The translations under genes were made by a program, and so were the position numbers. 64,000 bases of DNA, taken from NCBI RefSeq assembly GCF_947507565.1, contig NC_089189.1, positions 2,232,001 through 2,296,000 on the forward strand, given 5' to 3'. This DNA is from Oscarella lobularis. Taxonomy: Eukaryota > Porifera > Homoscleromorpha > Homosclerophorida > Oscarellidae. Below the pieces are notes generated by a model. The model saw only the letters and a program-made list of their open reading frames with translations. It was not told the origin of the DNA and made no database searches. This document shows, piece after piece, positions 37,750 through 48,175 of the stretch (its first letter is position 1; every line of letters starts with the position of its first letter).

Positions 37750-38398
37750 CTAAGGAGTAAAAAGCCCCGTAATAGGCGTTTCCCGCCCAAATCGACCCGG
37801 CGAACTGACTGAATTCGACGGTGCACGTGTAAGAAGCTTTCGAATCGATGTCAAGAAGCCCGTCGATCCTTGCGAATCGCCGTCAGCGCCGTTCGTCACA
37901 TGATCGTTGTCCTGCGTAGAAGGAACTTCCTCTTATCCGCTAAACTAGTACTTTACATGCTTTGCTCTTGTCAACCTTGTGACTGTGGTTGCTCTTCGAA
38001 GCCGTGCCGTCTTCCATTAGAAGAAGTTGAAGAGAACACGCAACATTAGCCCCAAAACACTAACGTACGCTAGCTATCCATGAGAAATACTCTACATCAA
38101 ATATTCGATAATGTAGCGGACACTAGAAAATTATTCTATATTTAAAAATCGACAGTCATTTTAAAAATACCTGCTTTTCGTTAGGATTCTAAAAATGTCG
38201 TCATCTTTTATACGGGCCTTTGTGTTTTGATCAGCCTTTTCTCTGAATCTCGGTTTGAACAAGAAAGAAAGCATGTACGAAGGTTTCTTTCTGCGGAAAC
38301 TTAGTCTCAGATTTAGTTCTCCTTTGAAAAATACGTTCCGCGATAGCAAAGTTCTCTTTTTAGCACCGAAACGTCAATCAAAGTTATCTAACGACGAC

Positions 38399-40339
38399 AT
38401 GGCTAAAGCTGCATCACCTGAGCCTCGATGCGATCACGAAAGTGCGTTGGTCGGCGATAAATTGCATCTATTCGGTGGAAGAAAGGGAAAATTTACCAAT
38501 TATCATTATTTAATTTCTTTTTTTCTAGGTCCGTCAAACGAGTCGTACATGCAGATTGAAACTCAGATACTTTCTTCCGCTAAATTGATATCAATAGTGC
38601 CACAAAATGAACCTCAGGACACAGAGAAACTTGAAAGGGAATTGGAGCATTTGAGGTACGAGTTTCTTCATTGGTAAATAAAAAGATAAGAACGATTTCA
38701 TGTTTAGAAAGGAAGTGTCAAAACTTCAAGATGAAAGGTTACATAGATTAATAATAATGGTGTCACGTGGCAGTTGGGAATGTAGAGCCCAATGCCATCA
38801 AGTCATCGAAGAACAAAGAAGACATTTTGAAGAAGAGAAGCAGCAATTAACAGAGCAAAGGCAGGCTAAATACATATCAATAGCTGATAATAATTACCGT
38901 ATGTGGTTAGGTCAGGGTTAGAAACCCGTTGTAGGTATGGTAAAAGTCATGATTTCTATTACGTGACGGTACTGTACTTCTCTGCAGAAATCAATTAGCA
39001 GCCCAACGTCATGCTTTTGAGACGGAAAAAGAAGAAATGGCCCAGTCCCACCAAATTCACTTCGAAGAAATGAGGTAAGATTTCGCATTTCGTTTCAAAA
39101 GATAATAGCAAGACTTTAGGTCACGCCTGGAAACCCGTTGTACATCTCTTCAAAGAGACAATGATGGTTTAAGGTATAGGAAAAGAATTGATTATCATCA
39201 GGAAATGATATCTTTCTGCAGAATTGAATCAGCAGCCCAACGTCATGCTTTTGAGGCAGAGAAAGAAGAAATGGCTCAGTCTCATCAAACTCAAATGTAA
39301 CACACCTGCAAATATCTCATTAGCACTAAATAATAGCACTTTTTAGGAGAACTGTGGAAGCTACCCTTGCAGAATCGAAACAAAGTCTCGATCAATTCCT
39401 TGACGTGCTTAGCATTCGTGCAAATGAAGTTCGCCTTACGAATGACAAACTTGGTTCTGGAGCATATGCAGGTTAGAGAAATATCTACAACAAAATTATG
39501 TAACTATTGGCATTTCTCTAGACGCTATTATTGGCCATTGGCACGGTATGCCAGTTGCTGTGAAGAGATTCCACGATCTCATCACGACCCCAAGAACGAT
39601 TCCGACATACCAACAAGAAGTTCTAACAGCAAGCCGACTCCATCATCCTAACATCATCCGTGTATGCGGTGCTGTCATGGAAGATGGAATTCCATTCCAA
39701 ATTGTCTCTGAATTACTCGAGGGATCAGTGAGCGAAGTCATTGATGCAGCTCACTCATCTCCATGCTATCTTTCTCACTACGAGCAGCTCTCTATTGTCG
39801 TTGAAATGACGTCAGCTATTGCTTATTTACACGGGCTCAAACCTCGTCCCTACGTTCACGCAGACATTCGCCCTAGCAATGTCTTAGTGACGAGGGATAT
39901 GAAAGTTAAAGTCGCTGATTTGGGAGCCGCCCACTTGGTGGAGAGCTCCAAATCAGCGGGGCCCCTTAGTCCCCAATATCTTGCTCCAGAACGAATGCCA
40001 CCCGCGTCGGGACGCAGTTCTTTGCCTAGCGACGTCTTTAGTCTAGGCGTGCCACTAATTGAAATTTTTACTGGGGTCGGGCCTATTCCGGAACAGAGGA
40101 ATGGTCAGCTGATGCCGTTGAGAAATCGTCGTCGTCTTCACGTGATTTGCTCAAGAACGCTTTCCGGCGAAAGAGAGAGGCCTACAAGTGAAGAGTGCTT
40201 GACTGTTTTGATAACAGAAATAGAGGAACTCGCACGAAGCGGGATTGCGGCGGTAAAGAGAATGGTGAAAGGAAAGTTTAAAGGAGAGGGAGCAAATCGT
40301 CGTCACAAAGTCGCTCTTTCAGATTCTTATCACTCCTAA
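38399..40339 (+). CDS. K1: truncated-Kelch / coiled-coil / TKL-like protein kinase
   Basis: The start ATG at 38,399 matches the paralogs (MAKAASPEPR...HESALVGDKLHLFGG). Exons in phase: 38,399-38,655, 38,708-38,737, 38,774-38,860, 38,911-38,934, 38,988-39,074, 39,120-39,173, 39,222-39,296, 39,347-39,471 and kinase exon 39,522-40,339. After the first Kelch strand the frame runs through sequence matching an intron end (ATTTCTTTTTTTCTAG) straight into the stalk exon GPSNESYMQIETQ, so about three quarters of the Kelch domain is deleted. The stalk consists of small exons that begin and end in phase 2, with two SxLETRC/AAQRHAFE pairs. The kinase has a glycine loop KLGSGAYA, VAVKRF (ATP lysine), HADIRPSN (catalytic loop), ADLGAAH (DFG position) and LAPERMP. 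The intron after 38,860 starts with GC. Function unknown; probably a cytoplasmic Ser/Thr-type signalling kinase. Confidence 0.85.
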
Positions 40340-40625
40340 AGTTTGACTATTTTTTGTAACTTTGTTTGTGTATTGTTGTAACAATTTAGATTAGAATTTT
40401 CGCGTACGTGTACTTGATTTGGTCCGTGATTTTTTGTATGAACCAACAGTGCGTTTTACCTTACGACAATAAGGTGGGACCCCCTTGAGGAAACGTCGTA
40501 GCCAAGTCATCTGCTTGAAAGATAAGGCACCGGCAACGAATGATATTCTATAACCATTGTACAGCTCTCTACACAAGCCACGTTCATGGTTTACTTTACA
40601 ACATATCGTGGGTAATTTTTCTCAA
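40340..40625. repeat. 3' flank of K1, duplicated downstream of K2
   Basis: Sequence after the K1 stop aligns with 43,913-44,215 after the K2 stop, so the tandem duplication that made K1 and K2 included their 3' flanks. A 68-bp stretch (GATTTTTTGTATGAACC... to ...CCTTGAGGAAACG, starting about 40,428) is identical in both while the surroundings have diverged. Bases 40,626-41,001 show only a doubtful short plus-strand frame (to 40,749) with no recognisable domain, followed by the K2 promoter. Confidence 0.75.
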
Positions 40626-41001
40626 GGTAAATCGGAAAAGAAAAGAGACACCACGATTCTGTGACGAACCAAAAGCTAAAGGGGTTTTACCGGAACCTGC
40701 TGTGCCGTATACCTTTCACATACCTAAGTATAGAGAACAGTTCCTATGAAAATATTATCATTCGCATAGCGCTGACGTTAGACCTGACGTCATAGATAAC
40801 TCAGTGGGCTATTTCGCCTCTTTCTCGGTTTTTCGGTTCCTTCGCACGGGTGAGAAAGAAGCTAGTAAGAATTTCCGACGAGCTACAGTAGGTTGGCTTC
40901 GATCTGCGGATATATCCCTTTGACTTTATTTTCCTTCTTAATCTGAACCCCTACGCTCCGAGATTGCAAAGTTGTCTTTTTTAGCAACGAAAACTCATTT
41001 G

Positions 41002-43912
41002 ATGGCCAGCGCTGAATCACCCAAGCCTCGTTTATCTCACGAATGTGCGTTGATCGGCGACGAATTGCATCTCTTCGGTGGAAGTACCGAAAAGAAATCA
41101 TTCTTGAAGGGATCATACCAGTATTATTTTCCCCGCAACAAAATCTGGACTTGTAACGTCCGAGAAGAGAAGAAATCATGGATGCGACGTTACGCCGAAG
41201 GAAAACATATTCCCCCGCCTTGCTTCGGAGCACAATGCGTGGTCATCGATGGGATCATCTATTCGTACGGAGGAGAAAAGGAACGCGGAGGTCTTCTTGG
41301 AGATGTGTTTGGTTTGGATCCGAAGAAAATGAAATGGATCCGCGTAGCTACCCTCCCCCTCGGAAAGGAACCGTGGGAACGCCACTCCTGCTGTTTGTGG
41401 GCCATTGGAGGAAGAATGGTCATGTTTGGAGGAAGGAGCGGAAGCATTCTTCAAGGCTGTCTCCAATCAGGAGCACAATGCGATGGGTTGGTGAATAATG
41501 AGATCTACGAATTTGTATTTGAGGAGAGAAGGGATAAAGGTAATTGCACAAATTTGAAAAGTCTGGGAATAATTCAAATAATGATGATTAGGATATTGGT
41601 TGGATCTTGAATTAAGCGGAGAAAGACCACAACCACGCACCAAAGCTGCCATGGAAACAATTGATCAGCATCGAGGATTACTCCATGGAGGGTGGGGTCG
41701 CGGACTGCATTTCGATGACTCATTTGTGATTGATTTGAGAGAAAAAGTATGTCCTATTTACGATTGCCAAATAATTATTACATTTTAATAGAAATGGATT
41801 TCCATTGATTTTCTTCCAAAACCATCCGCTCGGCGTTATCACAGAATGTGTCGATTATCAAAAACATGGCTTGAAAAAAGGAATTGCTTTCTTCTCATTG
41901 GCGGGTACAGCACCGGTGAATTTTTGGATCACGCTTACATTCTTGACTTTGACCAAAGAAAATCTCACGTGGTATGAAATCGATTTGCTAATACATCAAA
42001 TTGCAACCTAATATATTAGTTCAATCTAATCCCGGAAATAGCACCTATCTATCTTCACACACTTCATTGTGTGGAAAATCAAGATGGATCTTCTCAGATT
42101 ATTGTCTCAGGTGGACAAAACTGGAATGACGAATTAAAAGAAATTCTGACAGAAATTTCTCTTGGTAATGCGCAGTAAGAAATCTTGGGATCATGTTTAC
42201 TTTTCTTTTCTAGGCCCGCTAAACGAGTCATACATGCAGATTGAGAGTCAGATACTTTCTTCAGGTAAATTAGTATCTACAGTACCGACGGAAATGAATT
42301 CGCAGGCCTATAAAATTGATCTTGAAGAAATGAGGTGAAATTTTCATTTTGCGTATAAATGATATCTAAAAAAATTAATTATAGAATGCGACTTCGAGAT
42401 GAAAGGTTCAATTGATCAACAAAACTAATATTAGTTTCATGACAGTTGCAAACGTAGAATCAAAGCCTATGAAGCCTTGGAAAGACAAAAAAAACGGTTT
42501 GAAAAAGACAGAATGCGATTAATGAAGGAAAGGCAGGTTAAATAGATCAATATTATTGATGTAACGCCACAGCTACATTTGCAGAGCACAGTGGGAAGCC
42601 CAGTACCAAACGTGGAAAGAAGAGAGACTGCGTCTTTTAGAAGAAAAGCAAGAAGCTGCAAAAACTTGTTGACTGAGAAAATGAGAAACATTTGTTTTAG
42701 GTCAGGGTTAGAAACACGATGCTCTTCTCTTCAGAGAGACATTGAAGTTCTAAGGTACGATAAGAAGTGTCAACCTCTATCATTCGCTGGTACAATTTTC
42801 TGTAGAACTGAATCAACAGCCCAAAGACGTGCTTTTGACGAAATGGCTCAGACTCATCAAACTCATGTGTATAAATGAAAATATTGTCTAAGCACTATCC
42901 AATAAAACTTTCCCCAGGACAACTCTTGAAGCTACACTTGCAGAATCTAACAAAAATCTCGATCAATTCCTAGACGTGCTCAGCATTCGTGCAGATCAAG
43001 TTTGCCTTACAAATGAGAAACTTGGCTCTGGAGCTTATGCAGGTGAAAAGAAATTTCCTAGACAAATGCTATATAATTATTGGTATCTCTTTAGACGTGA
43101 TTATAGGTCGTTGGCACGGCATGCCAGTTGCTGTGAAAAAATTCCACGATCTCATCACGACCCCAAGAACGATTCCGACATTCCAACGAGAAGCTATGAC
43201 AGCGAGTCGACTTCATCATCCAAACATCATCCGTGTATGCGGTGCTGTGATGGAAGAGGGAATTCCATTCCAAATCGTCTCGGAATTGCTCGAGGGATCA
43301 GTGAGCGAGGTCGTTGACGCAGCTCACTCATCTGCACGCTATCTTTCTCACTACGAGCAGCTCTCCATCGCCGTACAAACGACGTCAGCTATTGCTTATC
43401 TTCACGGAGTCCAGCCTCGTCCCTACGTTCATGCAGACATTCGTCCGACCAATGTCTTGGCGACGAGGGATATGAAAGTGAAAGTGGCTGATTTGGGAGC
43501 AGCTCATTTGGTGGAGAGCTCCAAATCAGCGGGGCCCCTCAGTCCCCAATATCTTGCTCCAGAACGAATGCCACCCGCGTCGGGACGCAGCTCGTTGCCT
43601 AGCGACGTCTACAGTCTAGGCGTTTCTCTAATTGAAATATTTACCGGGGTGGGGCCTATTCCAGAACAGAGGAATAGTCAGCTGATGCCGTTGAGAAATC
43701 GTCGTCCTCTTCACGTCATTTGCTTGAGAATGATTTGCAACGAAAGAGAGAGGCCTACAAGTGCAGAATGCCTGGCTGTTTTGATAAGAGAAATGGAGCA
43801 ACTCGCCCAGAATGGGATTCCGGCGACAAAGAGATTGGTGAAGGGACAATTTGAAGGAGAGGGAGACAGTCGTCGTCACAAAGTCGTTCTTTCAGATTCC
43901 TATCATTCCTAA
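41002..43912 (+). CDS. K2: Kelch-repeat / coiled-coil / TKL-like protein kinase
   Basis: ATG at 41,002. Kelch exons 41,002-41,539, 41,592-41,746, 41,792-41,971 and 42,020-42,164 give about 339 residues with repeated GG-Y/F-W signatures (LHLFGG, IIYSYGG, MVMFGGRSG, FLLIGGYSTGEF, IIVSGGQNW). Stalk exons follow: 42,214-42,334, 42,385-42,405, 42,446-42,532 and further small exons up to about 43,041. They are rich in E, K, R and Q with heptad-like spacing. The kinase exon is 43,095-43,912 and is 818 nt, the same length as in K1. It shows GSGAYA, VAVKKF, EVVDAAHSS, YVHADIRPTNVLA, VADLGAAHL, APERMP and YSLGVSLIEIFTG. One stalk exon boundary near 42,600-42,690 is uncertain. This is the best-preserved full-length copy. 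Role unknown; the Kelch propeller probably binds a ligand or adaptor and the stalk dimerises the kinase. Confidence 0.88.
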
Positions 43913-44215
43913 ACTTTGACTATTTCTTCGTAATTAAGTTGTGTATTGTTGTAACTTTTCGATCGGAACTTTCGAGTACGTGAATTTGATTTGGTTAATG
44001 ATTTTTTGTATGAACCAACAGTGCGTTTTACCTTACGACAATAAGGTGGGACCCCCTTGAGGAAACGCTGTCGAAGTCATCTTCTTGAAAGATAAAGCAT
44101 CGGCAACGAATGATATGCTCTGACTATTGCACAGCTCTCTACACGAGCCACGCTTATACTTTACAAGATCGCTGTGGCTAGCGCTACAAGATCGTGCGTA
44201 ATTTTTCTCAAGTTG
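43913..44215. repeat. 3' flank of K2, duplicate of the K1 3' flank
   Basis: Aligns with 40,340-40,625, including the 68-bp identical block at about 44,001-44,068. The shared part ends near TAATTTTTCTCAAG in both copies. Inside it CCTTACGACAATAAGG can form a small hairpin. Confidence 0.75.
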
Positions 44216-44385
44216 GCTTTAGGATCACGAAACAGATCCGTTTCACGGCTTGGAAGTAGTGCAGTGTTGGCGTACGGCATGACTTGCGAGTCTGTGACCA
44301 TATGAAGAACAGACAGTGAAACGAAAGAGAGATGGCCCTCAGGCGGGGCCCCCTTTTGGGAGCCGAACACGCTCAAGCAGCTCAC
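44161..44385 (-). CDS. Tentative terminal exon of an unidentified minus-strand gene upstream of METTL13
   Basis: Minus-strand frame of about 70 codons ending in TAA at 44,161, containing TDSQVMPYANTALLPSRETD and ending ITHDLVALATAIL. Composition is protein-like and balanced. The frame has no ATG at its upstream end (it is closed by TAG near 44,400, where an acceptor is possible), so the upstream exons would have to overlap the METTL13 5' region. Its last codons lie in the segment shared with the K1 flank (CTTGAGAAAAATTAC), where the frame is not preserved. It may be a remnant left by the duplication. No family is recognised. Confidence 0.3.
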   Translation of the reverse strand: MSCLSVFGSQKGAPPEGHLSFVSLSVLHMVTDSQVMPYANTALLPSRETDLFRDPKANLRKITHDLVALATAIL

Positions 44386-44502
44386 GTTGCCCTATTCGCC
44401 GAGTCTGCTCCAGAGAGGCTTACCTAAGAACCTTCCCTGGAATCTCATGGAGTCATTCTGGTCTTCTGGAATTCTTCGGAGCGTGCGCATTGTGCAGCAG
44501 AA

Positions 44503-47170
44503 ATGGATCTCCTCCCGGCTACTCCATCAGACTTTCGCTCTACAAGCTACTGGGACTCATTCTTTCGCAAGCGAGCCGACCGTCTATTCGACTGGTACGG
44601 CGAGTACGCAGACCTATGCGGCGTCCTGCACCGATACGCCAAACCAGCGCAGAACATCTTACACGTTGGCTGCGGCACGTCGCGCCTCAGCGAAGACTTG
44701 CACGACGTCGGCTATCGTCGTCTGACGAATATCGACCTGTCCGAAGTCGCTATAGAGCGCATGTGCGAGCGCAATCGCTCTGCACGACCCGATTTGAACT
44801 TTCGCGTCATGGACGCGACGAAAATGGAGTTTGACGACTCGATTTTCGACGTGGTGCTCGATAAGGGGACTCTGGACGCGATGATGGGCGGTAATGACGT
44901 CGAAAGTGATGTCGTCATGAAAGCGTTTAGCGAGTTTCGGCGCGTTTTGAAGGCTGGGGGTCGATACGTTTGCTTTAGTTTGGCTCAGGGGAACGTACTT
45001 GATACTTTGATGGGTCACTTCGGGGGAGGTGGCGATTGGTTTGTGAGGGTTCACCGGGTTGAGATTGTGAGTAGTGAAGATGGGCAGGGAATGCCTGTGT
45101 TTGCTTTTGTTATGACGAAAGTAAAGGAGGCACCTTTCAAGGTAATGTGAGATAGCGTACGTAGAGTCTGTCACTCAATTTTGACGGGTGATTGAAGCAT
45201 TTAATTGGTTTCTTGATTGACGGTTGACATCTGATTAATTAATTTAATATCTGTCACTCAATCACCCATCATTCTATCTCTCAAACGTCAGATTTAACTG
45301 ACAGACTATTGATTGGCGTTTGAATGACGTTTCAACGTGTTCATTGAGTGTTTACGCGTAGATTTTTGAGATATGTCACGGATGTGACGATGCTCCAAAG
45401 CGTCTTGACACTGCAGATGCTCTCGTTGCAGAAGTACAGGAAATGCAGCGATTTGGCCTAATGAAACGTGAACTCACGAGGCAAGACACCCCATTTAATT
45501 CATATATTTTATATGGAATTTATTTGTTTTTAGTCTGAGCCCTGGACGCGACTTGCCAGTCAGTCTGTGGCAAAAATCAAAGGAGGGCGATTCACTGCGC
45601 TACGTCCTGCACGTAGTTGACAATAAATCCAAATCTTCTAATGGAAAATTCGCCGTTTTTATTGTGCCTCAAGGAAGGTAGAGAACAATGACGTAATTCT
45701 CACCCGCGCGATGGAATTTTCTCTAGGGAAATCGAGTGGTTTTTTGCCTCGGAGGAAGGACGACTTCAACTGGCCGCTACAGCGGGATACAGTCGCCTAG
45801 CAATCGCGATTCTCACTCGCGATCAAAAATACGACTCCTTGGACGTAGTAAAAGCGGAATTAGGCAAAGAAGTGACTGCACTAGCGCCCAAAGACATTTC
45901 CCCAACAGCCCAGGTACAGAGAAAAAAGTCCACGTTTTCTAAATTATTTATTATTGATTTTAGATTCCATTCTTGTCGCTTGGTGATGACGTCAGTTGTA
46001 GAACGATTCGCCATCGCGGCTGCTCCGAAAGAAGTGGGGAATTCGTCGTGGAAGACGTCCAGCACGAAGACGGTTCGTTTTTCAGGCGACTCATATTTTT
46101 ATCGGCGCCTAGCGTCGTCCAATCAGAAGCGAGACTGATTCAAAGTAATGAAAATTGAAGAATGGGGATTATAATTAATAATTAAGTATATAGAGTCGTT
46201 GCCTAAGCGAAAGGAGGAGAAGAAGAAACGAAATAAGAAAAAGAAGCAGACTGCTCCTCCGTCATGTGACCTCAAAGTCGATGTGACCTATTTAGCGCCT
46301 TATCATCAGAAAATTACGACGAGTATTGCGTGGATAAAGAGTTTAAAGACAAATGACGGTAAAATTATTGTTTCTATATATGAATATTAATTAATTAATT
46401 AAGTTTAGATATTTCTTTGTTGATTATTGGCTTGGGTGGCGGTGGACTCATTTCCTATCTTAGCTATATATTTCCTAAAGTAACACTTCCGTTTTAAGAT
46501 TGAGATTTATTTATTTATTTATTAAGGTTCATATGACTGTTGTTGAATTGGATGGAAGTTTCGTTGAAGTGGCAAAAAACTGGTTTGGCTTCGAGGAAAC
46601 GGACTCAATTAGAATCGTAGTTGGAGATGGTTTGGATTACATCAAAGAGGCACAAGGTTCCAATTAAAATTATTTAATCTCCATCCTAAAATTTTTCTTT
46701 TAGAAAATGCTTTTGATTTGATTATATATGACATGGATTCTAAAGAAATAAGCGAAGGATTGACGGCTCCTCCTCAGCCGTTCATTCAAATTGAAATATT
46801 GAGAAAAGTTTTCACAGCTCTGAAGCCAAACGGTAATCATTTCAATTAATATTATTAATCCTTATTGAGAATTCGTTTTTTAGGAGTATTGAGTATGAAT
46901 TTTGTGTGTCGAAGTGCCTCTATTCGAAAATCGACGCTAAAGAATTTTCAGTCAGCCGGCTATTTGACTGTGTTCTCGGCTCCAAATATTGGAGAAGTGA
47001 ACGAGACATTTTTTGCACCGAAAATCGACGACGCCAAGTTCGAGCCCCAATCTGCTCCGTGGCTTCGAGACAACGTTCGATATCTCGACGATATTATTCG
47101 AAAGAAGGACCCCAATGGGGGGAAAATGACATCGACGTTAAAGGAGGTCAAGCACGTACCGTACGATTAA
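44503..47170 (+). CDS. METTL13: METTL13 (eEF1A lysine and N-terminal methyltransferase)
   Basis: Ten exons in phase give 683 residues (human about 699): 44,503-45,141, 45,362-45,480, 45,534-45,677, 45,727-45,913, 45,964-46,144, 46,194-46,358, 46,409-46,479, 46,527-46,656, 46,704-46,832 and 46,884-47,170. The N-terminal seven-beta-strand methyltransferase starts MDLLPATPSDFRSTSYWDSF and has the SAM motif ILHVGCGTSRLSEDL, NIDLSEVAIERM and VVLDKGTLDAM. The middle shows LRYVLHVVDN, FIVPQGREIEWFF, VEDVQHEDGSFFRRLIFLS and a lysine-rich linker. The second, spermine-synthase-like domain shows LLIIGLGGGGLISYL, VELDGSFVEVAKNWFGF, GDGLDYI and LIIYDMDS. In animals this protein methylates the N-terminus and Lys55 of eEF1A. 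Intron 2 is GC-AG (ACGAG|GCAAGA). AATAAA overlaps the stop (47,169-47,174). Intron 1 (220 bp) is rich in CTGTCACTCAAT-type inverted repeats. Confidence 0.96.
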
Positions 47171-47289
47171 TAAACGACTGCGAATATCGAATTCCTGAGC
47201 TCTAAACGCTGTCGAATTTTAGTACTGGGCCTCTAAATTGATTCGCTTAGGTTTTGGTGCTCTATTCGAGCTGTCTCTGGGTTCTTGGG

Positions 47290-47919
47290 TCTATTTTCGA
47301 GCGTTTCTTACCGTGGATTGTCCATCGCTTCTCGCCTTTTGGCTCTCGTTTCTTTGCTTCGCCAGGAAGAGGCGCTGTTTCGCTTCCTCCGGCGTCGAAT
47401 CGTCTTGAATCTGATTGATGGCTTTTCTCCCCCGCCTCGCGCCAAATTGCACTCGCGATCGCGCCTGTGGCGGCCCGTTTTCAACGATTTCTGATCATTT
47501 CTCTAGTTAAGCACGTGACATGCCGTAGACGTTTTTTCATTGGACCATTTAGAAAGGCCCGTACTGTTGCGGCGTGTTTCCAGCGGTTTCGTCGTGTTTT
47601 TTAGGTTTAGCCGCGGTCGCCTGAATTTCTGACGCTCGCAATGTCGCTTTGTTGCGTTCATGAGACGACGAGCCAAGCAACTCGCGCGCTGGCCGCGAGG
47701 CGATGAAGTACCGCGAAGATCTTTTAGCCTGTCGTCTCTCCTGCAAAACTAGCAACACAGGTATGTCTTAAAGCTTTGTTTGTGACTCGTGATTGACGTC
47801 AGCTTCGTTTCCTATGGAGAAAACTCGATCCTCGATCATGTACCCTCGAAAGGGGCCCCACCAACAAAAAATCTGTTCTTTCCGCTTGGATTTACATCTG
47901 ATTCATCCCGAGAATTCAT
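47290..47919 (-). CDS. Tentative three-exon minus-strand gene, basic low-complexity protein
   Basis: Exon 1 (47,919-47,844) starts with ATG (MNSRDESDVNPSGKNRFFVG, then GAPFE) and ends at a GTACAT donor. An acceptor (TTGCTAG) at 47,749 joins in phase to VLQERRQAKRSSRYFIASRP and onward to QQ, with a GTACGG donor after 47,565. A third open segment on the same strand (about 47,441-47,314) encodes KAINQIQDDSTPEEAKQRLF then LAKQRNESQKARSDG before a GTAAGA donor. Two weak acceptors would join it in phase. The protein is Ser/Lys/Gln-rich and probably disordered; no family is recognised. Without splicing, exon 2 ends in a stop at 47,549 and the third segment in a stop about 24 nt past its donor. Confidence 0.4.
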
Positions 47920-48175
47920 CCTGGCTCCACAGTCAAAATATTTAGTTCAGAAAGCCTATGCCAATTTCGTAATTCATTATCAATTATTTATTTTCTCAGT
48001 GCCGTTCCAGCTTACAATTAGTCTTTATAGTCATAGGATGCATTTAGATAGTGTTCGAATCATTAGACCGTTCAAAGAAAGCTGAAGTAATGCAAAACCG
48101 AATAGGTGCTATTTTCCATTTCTAAAAGTGTTCCTACGAAATTCCATCGCTTCTCCCACTACGAAAATTCAAAGT

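Noticed and set aside
40540-40749. Plus-strand frame ending PYTFHIPKYREQFL
   Set aside because: Looks somewhat protein-like but has no start, no partner exon and no family; it lies in the duplicated flank, where the other copy does not preserve it.
44316-44834. Plus-strand 172-codon frame overlapping the METTL13 start
   Set aside because: Overlaps the clearly conserved METTL13 first exon in another frame; Arg/Ser-rich shadow.
47285-47494. Plus-strand 69-codon frame
   Set aside because: Shadow of the more protein-like minus-strand segment with a GTAAGA donor.
47789-48085. Plus-strand 98-codon frame
   Set aside because: Antisense to the candidate first exon (ATG at 47,919); no domain and a hydrophobic AT-rich tail.
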